From the NCBI GenBank assembly GCA_028281605.1, contig JANQJO010000071.1, forward strand, positions 1 to 57,166: a DNA stretch of 57,166 bases. Reading direction: 5' to 3'. Shown one piece after another: positions 9,968 to 19,446 of the stretch (its first letter is position 1; the number at the start of each line of letters is the position of its first letter). Source of the DNA: Pseudomonadales bacterium. Lineage in GTDB: Bacteria > Pseudomonadota > Gammaproteobacteria > Pseudomonadales > JANQJO01. Below the pieces are notes generated by a model. It made no database searches, had not been told where the DNA came from, and saw only the letters and a program-made list of their open reading frames with translations. Made by a program: the position numbers and the translations under genes.

Positions 9968-10738
9968 CTATAATGAATGATTCATTGCCAAAGCAGGCTG
10001 ATTTTCTTTGGGCTGCCCAATCACTTTAGCAGGAATACCCGCAACAGTGGTATGTGCAGGCACATCACTTAACACTACACTGCCAGCTCCAACCTTTGCC
10101 CCTTCACCAACACGCACATTGCCCAAAATTTTAGCCCCAGCACTGATCAAAACCCCCTGACCAATCTTAGGGTGACGATCACCACATTCCTTACCTGTTC
10201 CTCCCAGGGTCACAGAATGCAAAATTGAAACATCGTCTTCAATGACCGCTGTTTCCCCAACCACAATTCCAGTCGCATGATCAATCAATAATCCAGATCC
10301 AATGCTAGCAGCTGGATGAATATCCACAGCCAGCACTGTCGAAATACGATTTTGAAAAAAGATAGCCAAAGCATGACGCCCTTGCTCCCACAAACTATGA
10401 GCTACTCTATAACTTTGTAAAGCATGAAAGCCTTTAAAATAAAGCAAAGGATAAGCATAAGCTTGACAAACAGGATCTCGCTCCTTAAATGCACAGATAT
10501 CCCTGGCTACATCCTGAATAAGATCAGGCTTAAGAGCAAAAACCTCACTTATGACTTCCCTGATTGCAATGGTTGGCAAAGTCTCACTGTTTAATATGTT
10601 AGCCAGATGAAAACTTAAAGATTCTTGCAAAGAAGCATGCTCCAACACACTTGCATACAAAAAATGTGCTAGGATAGGTTCACTTTCTACAGTATCGCCC
10701 ACTTCAGCACGTATTACAGACCAAATATTCTCAGGCAT
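9968..10738 (-). CDS. cysE: Serine O-acetyltransferase
   Basis: Transfers acetyl from acetyl-CoA to L-serine, the committed step to cysteine. After an alpha-helical N-terminal domain, the left-handed beta-helix repeats are clear (IHPAASIGSGLLIDHATGIV, then VTLGGTGKECGDRHPKIG and AGSVVLSDVPAHTTVAGIPA). His/Asp catalytic positions in DIHPAA and DHATG are present. The ATG at 10738 (MPENIW) is favoured over a TTG six codons upstream, though its ribosome site is weak. About 256 residues, normal for CysE. The cysM gene for the next step lies about 15 kb away. Confidence 0.93.
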   Translation of the reverse strand: MPENIWSVIRAEVGDTVESEPILAHFLYASVLEHASLQESLSFHLANILNSETLPTIAIREVISEVFALKPDLIQDVARDICAFKERDPVCQAYAYPLLYFKGFHALQSYRVAHSLWEQGRHALAIFFQNRISTVLAVDIHPAASIGSGLLIDHATGIVVGETAVIEDDVSILHSVTLGGTGKECGDRHPKIGQGVLISAGAKILGNVRVGEGAKVGAGSVVLSDVPAHTTVAGIPAKVIGQPKENQPALAMNHSL

Positions 10739-10845
10739 TAGATATCTCGCAGACAAGTGAAACTTAAGAGTTAAAAAGAAATTTTACCACTAACATAAAC
10801 TCCAGTACTCTAAAAATTTAAATACAACTACCTTATTCCTATAAA

Positions 10846-10907
10846 AACAGCCATGAGCGATGTAATAAGCGTCACCCTAGGTGATGAAAATTACATTTGC
10901 ACAGTAA
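10846..10907 (+). repeat. 62-bp hairpin repeat, family A, copy 2 (mismatched arms)
   Basis: Starts AACAGCCATGAGCGAT and ends CACAGTAA. The left arm GTAATAAGCG resembles copy 3, but the right arm TGAAAATTAC resembles copy 5, so the middle of the stem does not pair. It lies in the cysE-metW gap, opposite to the direction of the flanking genes. Confidence 0.85.
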
Positions 10908-10973
10908 AATACCTAAAAACTGCACCCAAAATAGCATCGTATAGAAACACTATGTACTCTGTGACTCTTATGA

Positions 10974-11609
10974 TTAACACTTAGTAATATGATATATCGC
11001 AATTTCACCAAAAAAGTTCGGCCACAATCGCAACACCAAACTGTCTTGATAAGCATGATCAACCACACAACGATGTAAAATAGAAATTTTCTTATGCAAA
11101 CACAAACTCTCGAAATCTTTGAAACTGCACAAATGAATATTAGGGGTATCGTACCAGCTAAAAGGTAAGGCCTTAGAAACCGGCATTTTGCCAAATACAG
11201 CCAGCTGCATACGAATTTTCCAATACCCAAAATTAGGGAAGGTCACGACACAAGTCCGCCCCACACGCAACATCTCATCTAAAATACGTTCAGGGTATCG
11301 CACAGCTTGTAATGCTTGTGTCATAACCACTACATCAAAACTCAAATCGGAAAAATTATGCAGCCCTTGGTTTAAGTCCTGTTCAATAACATTAATACCA
11401 GATTGAATACATTCCAAGATATTATCTTCGTCTATCTCTAAACCATAACCTCTAACAGCTTTCTGTTTTTGTAAATATCTTAATAAAACACCATTACCAC
11501 ATCCTAAGTCCAAAACACGATCACCAAAATCCACCCATCGACTCAACACTAACAACTCTGGACGCTGATCGAACAACAAGCTGGTCAATTTATCAGAAAC
11601 CACATTCAT
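10974..11609 (-). CDS. metW: MetW methyltransferase-like protein
   Basis: A SAM-dependent methyltransferase-fold protein always found with metX in Pseudomonas-type methionine synthesis, needed with MetX for homoserine acylation. Motif I is [16 protein letters not shown] near residues 31-46; the family block [16 protein letters not shown] and the late [16 protein letters not shown] are present. The ATG at 11609 lies inside the end of metX (a GTG three codons upstream is possible), so the two are translationally coupled. 211 residues, slightly longer than many family members. Confidence 0.92.
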   Translation of the reverse strand: MNVVSDKLTSLLFDQRPELLVLSRWVDFGDRVLDLGCGNGVLLRYLQKQKAVRGYGLEIDEDNILECIQSGINVIEQDLNQGLHNFSDLSFDVVVMTQALQAVRYPERILDEMLRVGRTCVVTFPNFGYWKIRMQLAVFGKMPVSKALPFSWYDTPNIHLCSFKDFESLCLHKKISILHRCVVDHAYQDSLVLRLWPNFFGEIAIYHITKC

Positions 11610-12741
11610 CAGCCACACGCTCCATATAAGCTTTTAAAATGGCTTGATAACGAGGTACCTTCAACAAAAAAGAATCATGACCTTGCGGAGCCTCTATTTC
11701 CGCATAAGAGACGACCTTATTAGCCGCTAGCAATGCATTGACAATTTCAACAGAACGTTTAGGAGAAAAACGCCAATCAGAGGTAAAACTTATAACTAAA
11801 AAACCACATTGCACAGACCTAAAAGCCTCTGTCAAATTATTATTCGTCTTCGCAGCAGGATCAAAATAATCCAAAGCTTTAGTCATCAACAAGTAAGTAT
11901 TTGCATCAAATTTTTCTGAAAATGCTTCCCCTTGATATCGTAAATAACTTTCCACTTGAAATTCAATATCGAAATCAAATTGGTACTGAGCATTCTTTAA
12001 TTCTCTACCGAATTTCAATCGCATCGCGTGATCAGATAGATACGTGACATGACCTAGCATCCGAGCTAATATCAATCCTTTTTTAGGAATGCTACCTTTG
12101 TCATAATAATGCCCATGATGAAAGCCAGGATCTGACATAATAGCCTGCCTCGCAATCTCATTAAATGCAATATTCTGAGCAGACAACTTAGGAGCACTGG
12201 CAATCAACACCGCATGTTTTAAACGGTCCGGATAACTGATGGCCCACTGCAATGCCTGCATACCTCCAAGGCTTCCCCCAATAACAGCTACAAACCGATT
12301 AATACCCAAACTGTCCGCTAGTATACTCTGTGTTTTTACCCAATCATCTACCGTCACAATAGGAAAATCTGGTCCCCAAGGCCGCTTAGCATCGGAATTA
12401 AACGTATTAGGACCGGTACTGCCATGACAGCCTCCTAAATTATTAGAACACAGAACGAAAAAACGATCAGTATCAATGGCTTTACCAGGACCAATACAAT
12501 TTTCCCACCACCCAGGCTTGACATCTTCCACATGATGAAAACCAGCTGCATGCTGGTTACCACTCAAGGCATGGCAGACCAAAATTGCGTTAGATTTATC
12601 AGCATTCAATGCCCCATAACACTCATAAGACAAAACAAACTGGTTTAACTTACGACCACAGGCGAGCAGAACAGGTACATTAAATGTTTCCAGATGAGTA
12701 GCAACCAACCCTACTGAATCTTTTGATAAGGTATCTATCAT
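11593..12741 (-). CDS. metX: Homoserine O-acyltransferase
   Basis: Alpha/beta-hydrolase that acylates homoserine (acetyl or succinyl donor, not decidable here) at the start of methionine synthesis. The nucleophile serine is in GGSLGGMQ (about Ser157); the acid and base are in TSDWRFSP and GHDSFL (His about 355). [12 protein letters not shown] and the [11 protein letters not shown] block are family hallmarks. Its ATG overlaps the znuB stop as ATGA, and its 3' end overlaps metW, so znuB-metX-metW form one translated unit. 382 residues. Confidence 0.94.
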   Translation of the reverse strand: MIDTLSKDSVGLVATHLETFNVPVLLACGRKLNQFVLSYECYGALNADKSNAILVCHALSGNQHAAGFHHVEDVKPGWWENCIGPGKAIDTDRFFVLCSNNLGGCHGSTGPNTFNSDAKRPWGPDFPIVTVDDWVKTQSILADSLGINRFVAVIGGSLGGMQALQWAISYPDRLKHAVLIASAPKLSAQNIAFNEIARQAIMSDPGFHHGHYYDKGSIPKKGLILARMLGHVTYLSDHAMRLKFGRELKNAQYQFDFDIEFQVESYLRYQGEAFSEKFDANTYLLMTKALDYFDPAAKTNNNLTEAFRSVQCGFLVISFTSDWRFSPKRSVEIVNALLAANKVVSYAEIEAPQGHDSFLLKVPRYQAILKAYMERVADECGF

Positions 12742-13526
12742 GACATCTGCCTCTTGCACAGCAAGGCCAACAAGAATAGCAGGCTTGCCGCTAACACAAT
12801 GGAAGGACCTGTTGGGGCATCAGCAAAATAAGAAAAGCTCAGTCCAATCATTACAGAAGTCATTCCGATCATACTGGCAAAACATGCCATTTGTTCAGGC
12901 GTTTGACTGATTTGCCGAGCACTGGCAGCAGGAATAATTAATAAAGCTGTAATCAGTAAGACTCCCACTATTTTCATACCTAAGGCAACCGCAACCGCCA
13001 TCAAAGCCATCAGTATAAGCTTCATTAATCCAACTCTATACCCTTCTACAAAAGCTATTTCTTCACAAACAGTTACATTTAATAAGGGCCGCCACATTCG
13101 ATTTAAAATTCCAACCAAAATAAGGCAATAAACAACGATCATCAAGGCCGTTTTTTTATCAATCGCCAACAAATCACCAAACAAAAAGGCATGTAAATTA
13201 AAAGATTGAACACCACTCAAACTGATCAAAACTAAACCTAAAGCTAAGGCAGAATGCGCCAAAATACCCAACAATGTATCAATGGAAAGCCTTTTTTTTT
13301 GCTCTAAAACTACCAAACAAACCGCAAACCCCAAACACATCAGCAAAATGGTCAGGTTTATAGAAATGTGTAACAATACCCCCAAAGCAGCCCCTAATAA
13401 AGCTGAATGCGCCAAAGCATCCCCAAAGTAAGCCATACGTCGCCAAACAATAAAACTACCTAATGGGCCTGCGACTACCGCAATCATAAGTCCTGCCAAA
13501 CAGGCTGGCCATAATAATTCAACCAT
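12738..13526 (-). CDS. znuB: Zinc ABC transporter, membrane subunit
   Basis: Inner-membrane permease of the ZnuABC zinc importer, about 262 residues with eight or nine hydrophobic segments. [18 protein letters not shown] near the N-terminus is the typical ABC-3 family signature. The start is placed at [12 protein letters not shown] (13526) because the upstream extension runs back into a hairpin repeat. The gene is 88 bp downstream of znuC, with that hairpin between, and overlaps metX by ATGA. Confidence 0.92.
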   Translation of the reverse strand: MVELLWPACLAGLMIAVVAGPLGSFIVWRRMAYFGDALAHSALLGAALGVLLHISINLTILLMCLGFAVCLVVLEQKKRLSIDTLLGILAHSALALGLVLISLSGVQSFNLHAFLFGDLLAIDKKTALMIVVYCLILVGILNRMWRPLLNVTVCEEIAFVEGYRVGLMKLILMALMAVAVALGMKIVGVLLITALLIIPAASARQISQTPEQMACFASMIGMTSVMIGLSFSYFADAPTGPSIVLAASLLFLLALLCKRQMS

Positions 13527-13559
13527 AAATACAATACTGCCCCGTTTTTTCAGCTCACT

Positions 13560-13594
13560 AGGAACGAGCACGAATTTATTTCGTGCTCGTTCCT
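13560..13594. repeat. Perfect 15-bp inverted repeat, family B (znuC-znuB gap)
   Basis: AGGAACGAGCACGAA, loop TTTAT, TTCGTGCTCGTTCCT. The same arm, extended to 20 bp, occurs at 29750-29809, and part of it at 14517-14620. No T-run follows on the minus strand, so it is more likely a repeat than a terminator, though it could shape the znuC/znuB transcript ratio. Confidence 0.85.
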
Positions 13595-13614
13595 ATACAA
13601 ACACCTTACACACC

Positions 13615-14367
13615 TTAAGTTTTTTCTTTGACTGAACCCTCCAAACTATGATCATGATGATACCAAGCCAATCCCTGCAAAGCTTGTGGACCAAACAACT
13701 CTAAATAGGCTGGGTCCTGCTGTATGGCCTCTGGACAACCAGAACAACAAACATGCTGATTTAAGCAAACTACGGTATCAGTTGCAGCCATCACAAAATG
13801 TAAATCATGCGAGACCAGCAATATCGCACAGCCCTTGGTTTCACGAATATTGCCAATCAGCTGATACAACTCTGCTTGGCCTTTTAAATCCACACCCTGC
13901 ATCGGCTCATCTAACACTAACAAATCCGGATTTCGCAACAGTGCCCTGGCCAGCAACACTCTCTGGCGTTCCCCATCCGATAAGTCCAAGACAGCCACTT
14001 CCCACTTACTGAGCAGTCCCACCTCACTCAGCTGTTTTTTAAGCAATTGTTCATTCGCGTAGCAACTTGACACACTTAATTCCAAAAACCTTCGAACGGT
14101 TAACGGCATCATCGGATCCAACCTGAGCTGCTGTGGTACATAGCCAATAGTCAACTTAGATGTTTTCTTAACTTGACCTGAACTGGGAAATTCTAACCCC
14201 AGTAAAGTCCTAACCAAGCTGGTCTTACCAGCACCATTGGGACCAATCAAAGTCATAATTTCATCAGAATGCAACCTTAAAGAAACATCCTGTAAGATTA
14301 TACGGCCGTTTTTAATAAGACTAATAGCATCCAGAAACACCAGCACGGACTTTTGCGAATTAACCAT
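13615..14367 (-). CDS. znuC: Zinc ABC transporter, ATP-binding subunit
   Basis: ATPase of the ZnuABC importer, 250 residues. Walker A GPNGAGKTSL is near residue 42, the signature is LSDGERQR (Asp in place of the common Gly), Walker B is LLVLDEPMQG and the switch His is in LLVSHDLHF. The tail WYHHDHSLE is His-rich, as in other ZnuC proteins. Usually zur lies beside znuC; here an unrelated orphan gene and a large hairpin occupy that place. Confidence 0.93.
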   Translation of the reverse strand: MVNSQKSVLVFLDAISLIKNGRIILQDVSLRLHSDEIMTLIGPNGAGKTSLVRTLLGLEFPSSGQVKKTSKLTIGYVPQQLRLDPMMPLTVRRFLELSVSSCYANEQLLKKQLSEVGLLSKWEVAVLDLSDGERQRVLLARALLRNPDLLVLDEPMQGVDLKGQAELYQLIGNIRETKGCAILLVSHDLHFVMAATDTVVCLNQHVCCSGCPEAIQQDPAYLELFGPQALQGLAWYHHDHSLEGSVKEKT

Positions 14368-14516
14368 AAATCAAATACCGACAAACTTACCATCGAACCT
14401 TACCATCAAACGTGAAAATCTAAAACAGCAGGAGTGTATGCCAGCACCAAACAGACATCAAGCTAAATACCAGTCGCATACGCCTACCTTTCTACTTTTT
14501 ATTTTATTAAGAATAG

Positions 14517-14620
14517 GATATGGGCACGAAATAACTTTAACATTTTCCGCTGCTGAACTCGCTTCGCTCAGACAAACATCCGCTCCAAATGTTAAAGTTA
14601 TTTCGTGCTCATTCCATATC
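14517..14620. repeat. Long hairpin, family B, with conserved core
   Basis: Left arm 14517-14545 (GATATGGGCACGAAATAAC...) pairs with the right arm 14587-14620 except for five bases missing on the left. The loop, read on the minus strand, contains GAGCGGATG, TGTCTGAGCG and AGCGAGTTCAG, nearly the same as the loop of the hairpin at 49517 although the arms differ. It ends two bases before the stop of the orphan gene to its right, so it may act as its 3' end. Confidence 0.85.
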
Positions 14621-14622
14621 AA

Positions 14623-15486
14623 TCAATTTCGTGACAATGCATACAAAACTTCTAACCATCTAGCCATACCTTGCATCTTAGAAGAAAATAACCAATTTTT
14701 AATGGCTCTGATTATGACTATTTTTTCATACCACGAAAAACTGTTAAGATCGCACGTGTCAATAAACTTTACCAACCTCACTTTAAGCTTTTCTGCATGG
14801 CGATCAACAATAGGCTCCAACATGAATTTACACATCTCTATTGGCATATTAAGCCCTCTACGTAACAGAAAATGGCCATGTGAGCGACATGAATGATACG
14901 CCAACATCACACAAATCAATCGGCTGATGACCTTGTTATTTCTAGAAGAACCACACCCAAAAGTAATTAGCACAACCGCAGAGCAATCTAACAACACAGA
15001 CACAGGCTCAAACCGTCTTGCCGTCGCCGTAAAAAACCGGTTTAACTTACTTTGGATAAAATTTAACGCTGATAACCCCTGCACAGCTCTGCGCATATCA
15101 GGTGGCCCAACAGATGGCTCAGAATTAAAATAAATAAAGTCACCAAAATTACTAAAATCAGCCCCACAGTCCTTAACCCTTTTGAGTACCTGACAGGCCT
15201 CAAATAAAGCACTATTAATCCAATCTTTAGAAACAGGCTGCAAGCCTCCTAGTTCTCCTTGTTTAAGTAAGAGTTCCTTCAATACAGCAGGATATACTGC
15301 ATAAGGCAGCTCATTAACAGACCCCTTGTTTTCCTCACATAACGGCTGCCTAAAGCTATCCCTAGCAATAGGAACCACCACCCTACCCATTTTTGCACTT
15401 GAGCTACCAGCCTCTACTCGAAACCCCCCTGAACTTTCTGGTAACGATCTTGACCTTGAAACACCACCCAAACCCTCAATACTCAT
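14623..15486 (-). CDS. Hypothetical protein, effector-like composition
   Basis: 287 residues, family not recognised. AGGTGA eight bases before the ATG supports a real gene. The first 40 residues are Ser/Gly-rich and low in hydrophobics (VSRSRSLPESSGG), like a disordered tail; the rest is helical, Cys- and Leu-rich, with no clear membrane segment or enzyme motif. It sits alone between znuC and the divergent znuA, where zur often lies, and its stop abuts a long hairpin. Insertion into the znu locus is inferred. A secreted effector role is only a guess from composition. Confidence 0.55.
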   Translation of the reverse strand: MSIEGLGGVSRSRSLPESSGGFRVEAGSSSAKMGRVVVPIARDSFRQPLCEENKGSVNELPYAVYPAVLKELLLKQGELGGLQPVSKDWINSALFEACQVLKRVKDCGADFSNFGDFIYFNSEPSVGPPDMRRAVQGLSALNFIQSKLNRFFTATARRFEPVSVLLDCSAVVLITFGCGSSRNNKVISRLICVMLAYHSCRSHGHFLLRRGLNMPIEMCKFMLEPIVDRHAEKLKVRLVKFIDTCDLNSFSWYEKIVIIRAIKNWLFSSKMQGMARWLEVLYALSRN

Positions 15487-15691
15487 TGCTCATTCACCTA
15501 AATACTTATTATTATCAACATGCTCTATATAATATGTGTGCACCATATAAAAATAGACACCAAACTTTCACCCCCTAAAAAAGTATATTATTTGAACAAA
15601 CACACACATATCACAGAATAACCTTTATAATTCCACAGAACTCAATCATGATAAAGCCATTTACAACATCTTGATTACAATATAAACAAAT

Positions 15692-16669
15692 ATGAAAAAA
15701 TCAGACAAATACACTAATGAGGGGTTATTTTTCAATCAATTGTACTGTCTGCTCACGCTAATCATAGCTTGCACCATCGATAGCAGCTGGGGACAAACAC
15801 AAAAAACCATCGTAACCAGCATCCCCCCCTTACACTTTCTATTACAGGATATAGGAGGCTCACTCATCAATAGCCTGCCCAATGAAATCAACACCTCGTC
15901 AGATTTTCACCACTTTCAAATCAAACCTTCACAAATTATAAAATGGTCAAGTGCAGACCGAATCCTCTGGTTAGGACCACACTGGGAACCCCTGCTAGCA
16001 AAGGCGTTTCAAAAAATAGATCAAGATAAACTCTGGATTGCGGGACAAACAGAGGGTTTAAACCTATTACCTATCAGAAACCCACCAGCACCACATAAAG
16101 ATACCAATTATACAGAAAAAGACCCACACTTTTGGCTTAGCTTAGAAAACACACGCGCTTTGGCACTTTGGCTACAAGACAAACTCTCAACTTTATTGCC
16201 CAAACATTCGGCTTATTTCGAACAACGCACACAAACATTCACCAAGCACCTAGAGCAACTGCAAACACAATGGTTAGATAAAAAAAACAAGCCGGATGTC
16301 ATCTACTATTATGTCGCCGAACATGATGCTTTTCAGTACTTAGAACCTACTCTTGGATTAACACTACTAGGCACTCTCAATACAAATCATCACACACCTA
16401 TCAGTTTAGGTCAACTGACTTCTTTACAAAAATCTATTCAAAAAAAACAAATTCATTGTCTCGTCATTCTATCCAATCAACCTCAACGCTGGATGCTAAA
16501 ACTATTTTCAAGTAAAGTACATATCGTTACCACTGATCCCTTTGGCCAAAACAATTCACTGCGGCCTAACCAATGGAAAAACAGTTATTACTTAAGTTTT
16601 TTAACGCATACGCTAGAACAACTCAGTACTTGCATCAATAAAGCAACCCCACAAAAGAACACATCATGA
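15692..16669 (+). CDS. znuA: Zinc ABC transporter, periplasmic binding protein
   Basis: Captures Zn2+ in the periplasm for ZnuBC. 325 residues with an N-terminal hydrophobic signal segment (LYCLLTLIIACTIDSSWG). The three usual metal-binding histidine regions are present: DFHHFQIKPSQ, DPHFWLS and EHDAFQYLE. The His-rich acidic loop found in many ZnuA proteins is short here (APHKDTNYTEKDPH). The stop overlaps the polA start as ATGA, giving an unusual coupling of zinc uptake to DNA polymerase I. No convincing Zur box was found upstream. Confidence 0.9.
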   Translation: MKKSDKYTNEGLFFNQLYCLLTLIIACTIDSSWGQTQKTIVTSIPPLHFLLQDIGGSLINSLPNEINTSSDFHHFQIKPSQIIKWSSADRILWLGPHWEPLLAKAFQKIDQDKLWIAGQTEGLNLLPIRNPPAPHKDTNYTEKDPHFWLSLENTRALALWLQDKLSTLLPKHSAYFEQRTQTFTKHLEQLQTQWLDKKNKPDVIYYYVAEHDAFQYLEPTLGLTLLGTLNTNHHTPISLGQLTSLQKSIQKKQIHCLVILSNQPQRWMLKLFSSKVHIVTTDPFGQNNSLRPNQWKNSYYLSFLTHTLEQLSTCINKATPQKNTS

Positions 16670-19392
16670 ATAAAACCACCACAGCAATAAAACCACCTTT
16701 CATTTTGGTTGATGGCTCCTCTTATTTATTCAGAGCCTTTCATGCCTTACCTCCTTTGTCAACCTCTAGCGGCCAACCTACGGGCGCCATTAAAGGCGTG
16801 GTCAGTATGCTACGTAAAATACTCAATGAGTATGAACCCACACATATGGCGGTCGTATTTGATGCCAAAGGCAAAACTTTTCGTCACGAACAATATCCAA
16901 AATATAAAGCCAATCGCCCCCCCATGCCATTAGAATTAGCCAACCAAATTAAACCTTTACATCATATTATTAAAGCAATGGGATTGCCCTTACTCACAGT
17001 AGAGGGAGTTGAAGCTGATGATGTCATCGCCACCTTAGCCACAGCCGCCTCTCATGCCAATATCAACACCCTAATCTCCACAGGCGACAAAGATATGGCA
17101 CAATTGGTTAACGATCAAGTCACTCTAATCAATACCATGGACAACCAGCAGCTAGACAACAACGCCGTACAAGAAAAATTTGGTGTGCCACCTCGCGCTA
17201 TTGTCGACTACCTATCACTGCTCGGAGACAAAGTTGACAATGTCCCAGGATTACCAGGCGTTGGCGATAAAACAGCACGTACATTGCTCGCACACTATGA
17301 GAGCATTGAAGCAGTAATTGAAGCAGGTCAGGCTGTCTCTGAGCTTAAAATCCGTGGCGCTAAAACATTACCCAAAAAAATTCTCGACCACCGAGAACAA
17401 CTACTACTCGCAAAAAAATTGGTAACACTCAAGTTAAATGTCGATTTATCAGCAGAACCTCAAGACCTACAGCTGAAGCCCAGCGATCAAGGTCAACTGA
17501 AAAAACTGTATACGGATTTGGAATTTAAAAGCTGGCTTAAAGAAATGCAATCTGACGTAAAACCAAGCCCAAACATAAATAAGAATTATCGTATTTTAAC
17601 AACAAAGACTACAGCATTAGAACTTTTGGAAACATTGAAAAAAACCAACATTTTTGCACTAGATACTGAAACCAGTAGCCTGGATTATATGAGCGCAGAT
17701 TTAGTTGGCTTGTCATTTTCCATCAATCCGCACGAGGCCTATTACATTCCTGTCGGTCATACCATCTTAGCAGAGCATCACGACTCACAACTGGACCGAG
17801 ACTGGGTTTTAAGTACATTCAAACCATTGTTAGAATCAGATTCCAAACAAAAAATCGGGCAAAATATAAAATTCGACATGAACATTTTAGCTCGCTACAA
17901 CATTCAATTACGAGGCATCCATTTTGACACAATGCTAGAATCGTATGTCTTTAACTCCATAGCAACCCGTCACAATATGGATGCTTTAGCACTGAAATAC
18001 TTAGAACACAAAACGATTGCCTATGAGGACATTGCAGGCAAAGGCGCAAAACAACTGAGTTTTGATCAAATCCCCATCGAACAAGCAGGTCCCTATGCAG
18101 CAGAAGATGCAGATATCACCTTACAATTGCATCAACTACTATGGTCCAAGCTATCACCTGAACCTCACTTAAAAACAGTTTTTGAAACTATTGAAATGCC
18201 TTTAGTACCCGTGCTTTCAGCCATGGAACGTAATGGCACCTTAATCGATCCAAAGCAACTAGAACAACACAGCACTGCTCTCACAAAATCTTTACAGGGC
18301 ATCGAAGAAAAAATTCACACAGAAGCCGGAGAGGTCTTTAATATTGATTCTACCAAACAACTGAGTGCTATTTTATACGACAAGCTTCAATTACCTATTT
18401 TGAAAAAAACCCCTAAAGGTGCACCTTCCACAGCCGAATCTGTATTGCAAGAACTGGCATCAAGTTATCTTTTACCAAGCTGGATCTTAGAATATCGCAG
18501 CCTAAGCAAATTAAAGTCCACTTACACAGACAAACTACCGCTGTTGATACATCCACAAACCAAACGTGTACATACCTCTTATCATCAAGCTGTAGCCGCT
18601 ACTGGACGCCTGTCTTCCTCTAACCCAAATCTACAAAACATTCCGATCAAAACTGAAGAAGGACGTAAAATCAGACAAGCTTTTATTGCACAACCCGGCT
18701 ATAGCTTGTTAGCCTGCGACTACTCTCAAATCGAACTGCGTATTATGGCACACTTATCCAATGATTCAAGATTAATTCAGGCTTTTGCCGAAAACCAAGA
18801 CATTCATACAGCAACAGCTGCAGAAGTTTTTTCAGTACCGGCTGAAACTGTAACCAAAACACAAAGGAGAAATGCCAAGGCCATCAACTTTGGTTTAATT
18901 TACGGCATGTCAGCCTTTGGCTTAGCACGCCAACTAGGAATTAATCGCACAAAAGCTCAAAGCTACATAGACACTTATTTTGAACGCTATAAAGGCGTAA
19001 AAAAGTATATGGAAACAACACGAGCGCTAGCGCATCAACAAGGGCATGTGGAAACTTTATTTGGTCGCAGACTTTATTTACCGGATATTAATGCCTCCAA
19101 TAAAATGCGCCAACAAGCAGCAGAAAGAACAGCAATCAATGCTCCAATGCAGGGCAGCGCAGCAGATATCATCAAACGCGCTATGATCAAAATTCACCAA
19201 TGGCTTCAAGAAAAAAAATCAAACACATTGATGCTAATGCAAGTTCACGATGAACTCGTGTTCGAAGTCCCAGAAGAAGAGCTTGATGAGATGATTGAAA
19301 AAATTCCTGAAATGATGGAAACAGCCAGCGAGCTATCGGTGCCTTTATCAGTCGATGCAGGAACTGGGAGCAATTGGGATGAAGCTCACTGA
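16666..19392 (+). CDS. polA: DNA polymerase I
   Basis: Repair and Okazaki-processing polymerase, 908 residues. The 5'-3' exonuclease domain starts ILVDGSSYLFRAFHALPPL and carries the DNVPGLPGVGDKTA helix-hairpin. The 3'-5' exonuclease keeps its acidic residues (ALDTETSS near 330, QNIKFDMN, YAAEDADIT), so proofreading should be active. Polymerase motifs A (CDYSQIELRI, near 684), B (RRNAKAINFGLIYGMSAFG) and C (QVHDELVFEV, near 860) are intact. It overlaps znuA by ATGA. Confidence 0.97.
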   Translation: MNKTTTAIKPPFILVDGSSYLFRAFHALPPLSTSSGQPTGAIKGVVSMLRKILNEYEPTHMAVVFDAKGKTFRHEQYPKYKANRPPMPLELANQIKPLHHIIKAMGLPLLTVEGVEADDVIATLATAASHANINTLISTGDKDMAQLVNDQVTLINTMDNQQLDNNAVQEKFGVPPRAIVDYLSLLGDKVDNVPGLPGVGDKTARTLLAHYESIEAVIEAGQAVSELKIRGAKTLPKKILDHREQLLLAKKLVTLKLNVDLSAEPQDLQLKPSDQGQLKKLYTDLEFKSWLKEMQSDVKPSPNINKNYRILTTKTTALELLETLKKTNIFALDTETSSLDYMSADLVGLSFSINPHEAYYIPVGHTILAEHHDSQLDRDWVLSTFKPLLESDSKQKIGQNIKFDMNILARYNIQLRGIHFDTMLESYVFNSIATRHNMDALALKYLEHKTIAYEDIAGKGAKQLSFDQIPIEQAGPYAAEDADITLQLHQLLWSKLSPEPHLKTVFETIEMPLVPVLSAMERNGTLIDPKQLEQHSTALTKSLQGIEEKIHTEAGEVFNIDSTKQLSAILYDKLQLPILKKTPKGAPSTAESVLQELASSYLLPSWILEYRSLSKLKSTYTDKLPLLIHPQTKRVHTSYHQAVAATGRLSSSNPNLQNIPIKTEEGRKIRQAFIAQPGYSLLACDYSQIELRIMAHLSNDSRLIQAFAENQDIHTATAAEVFSVPAETVTKTQRRNAKAINFGLIYGMSAFGLARQLGINRTKAQSYIDTYFERYKGVKKYMETTRALAHQQGHVETLFGRRLYLPDINASNKMRQQAAERTAINAPMQGSAADIIKRAMIKIHQWLQEKKSNTLMLMQVHDELVFEVPEEELDEMIEKIPEMMETASELSVPLSVDAGTGSNWDEAH

Positions 19393-19394
19393 AA

Positions 19395-19431
19395 AAAAAT
19401 TCAAAAGGCGCCTAAGGGCGCCTTCCTATCG
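19395..19431 (-). terminator. Rho-independent terminator after the porin gene
   Basis: GGAAGGCGCC-CTTA-GGCGCCTT on the minus strand is followed by TTGAATTTTTTTT. It lies between the convergent polA and porin genes and best serves the porin. Confidence 0.85.
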
Positions 19432-19446
19432 AGATAAAACAGGCGG

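Noticed and set aside
15665..15691. Possible Zur box before znuA (GATTACAATATAAAC)
   Set aside because: Only partly similar to the gammaproteobacterial Zur consensus and directly against the start codon; not strong enough to call.
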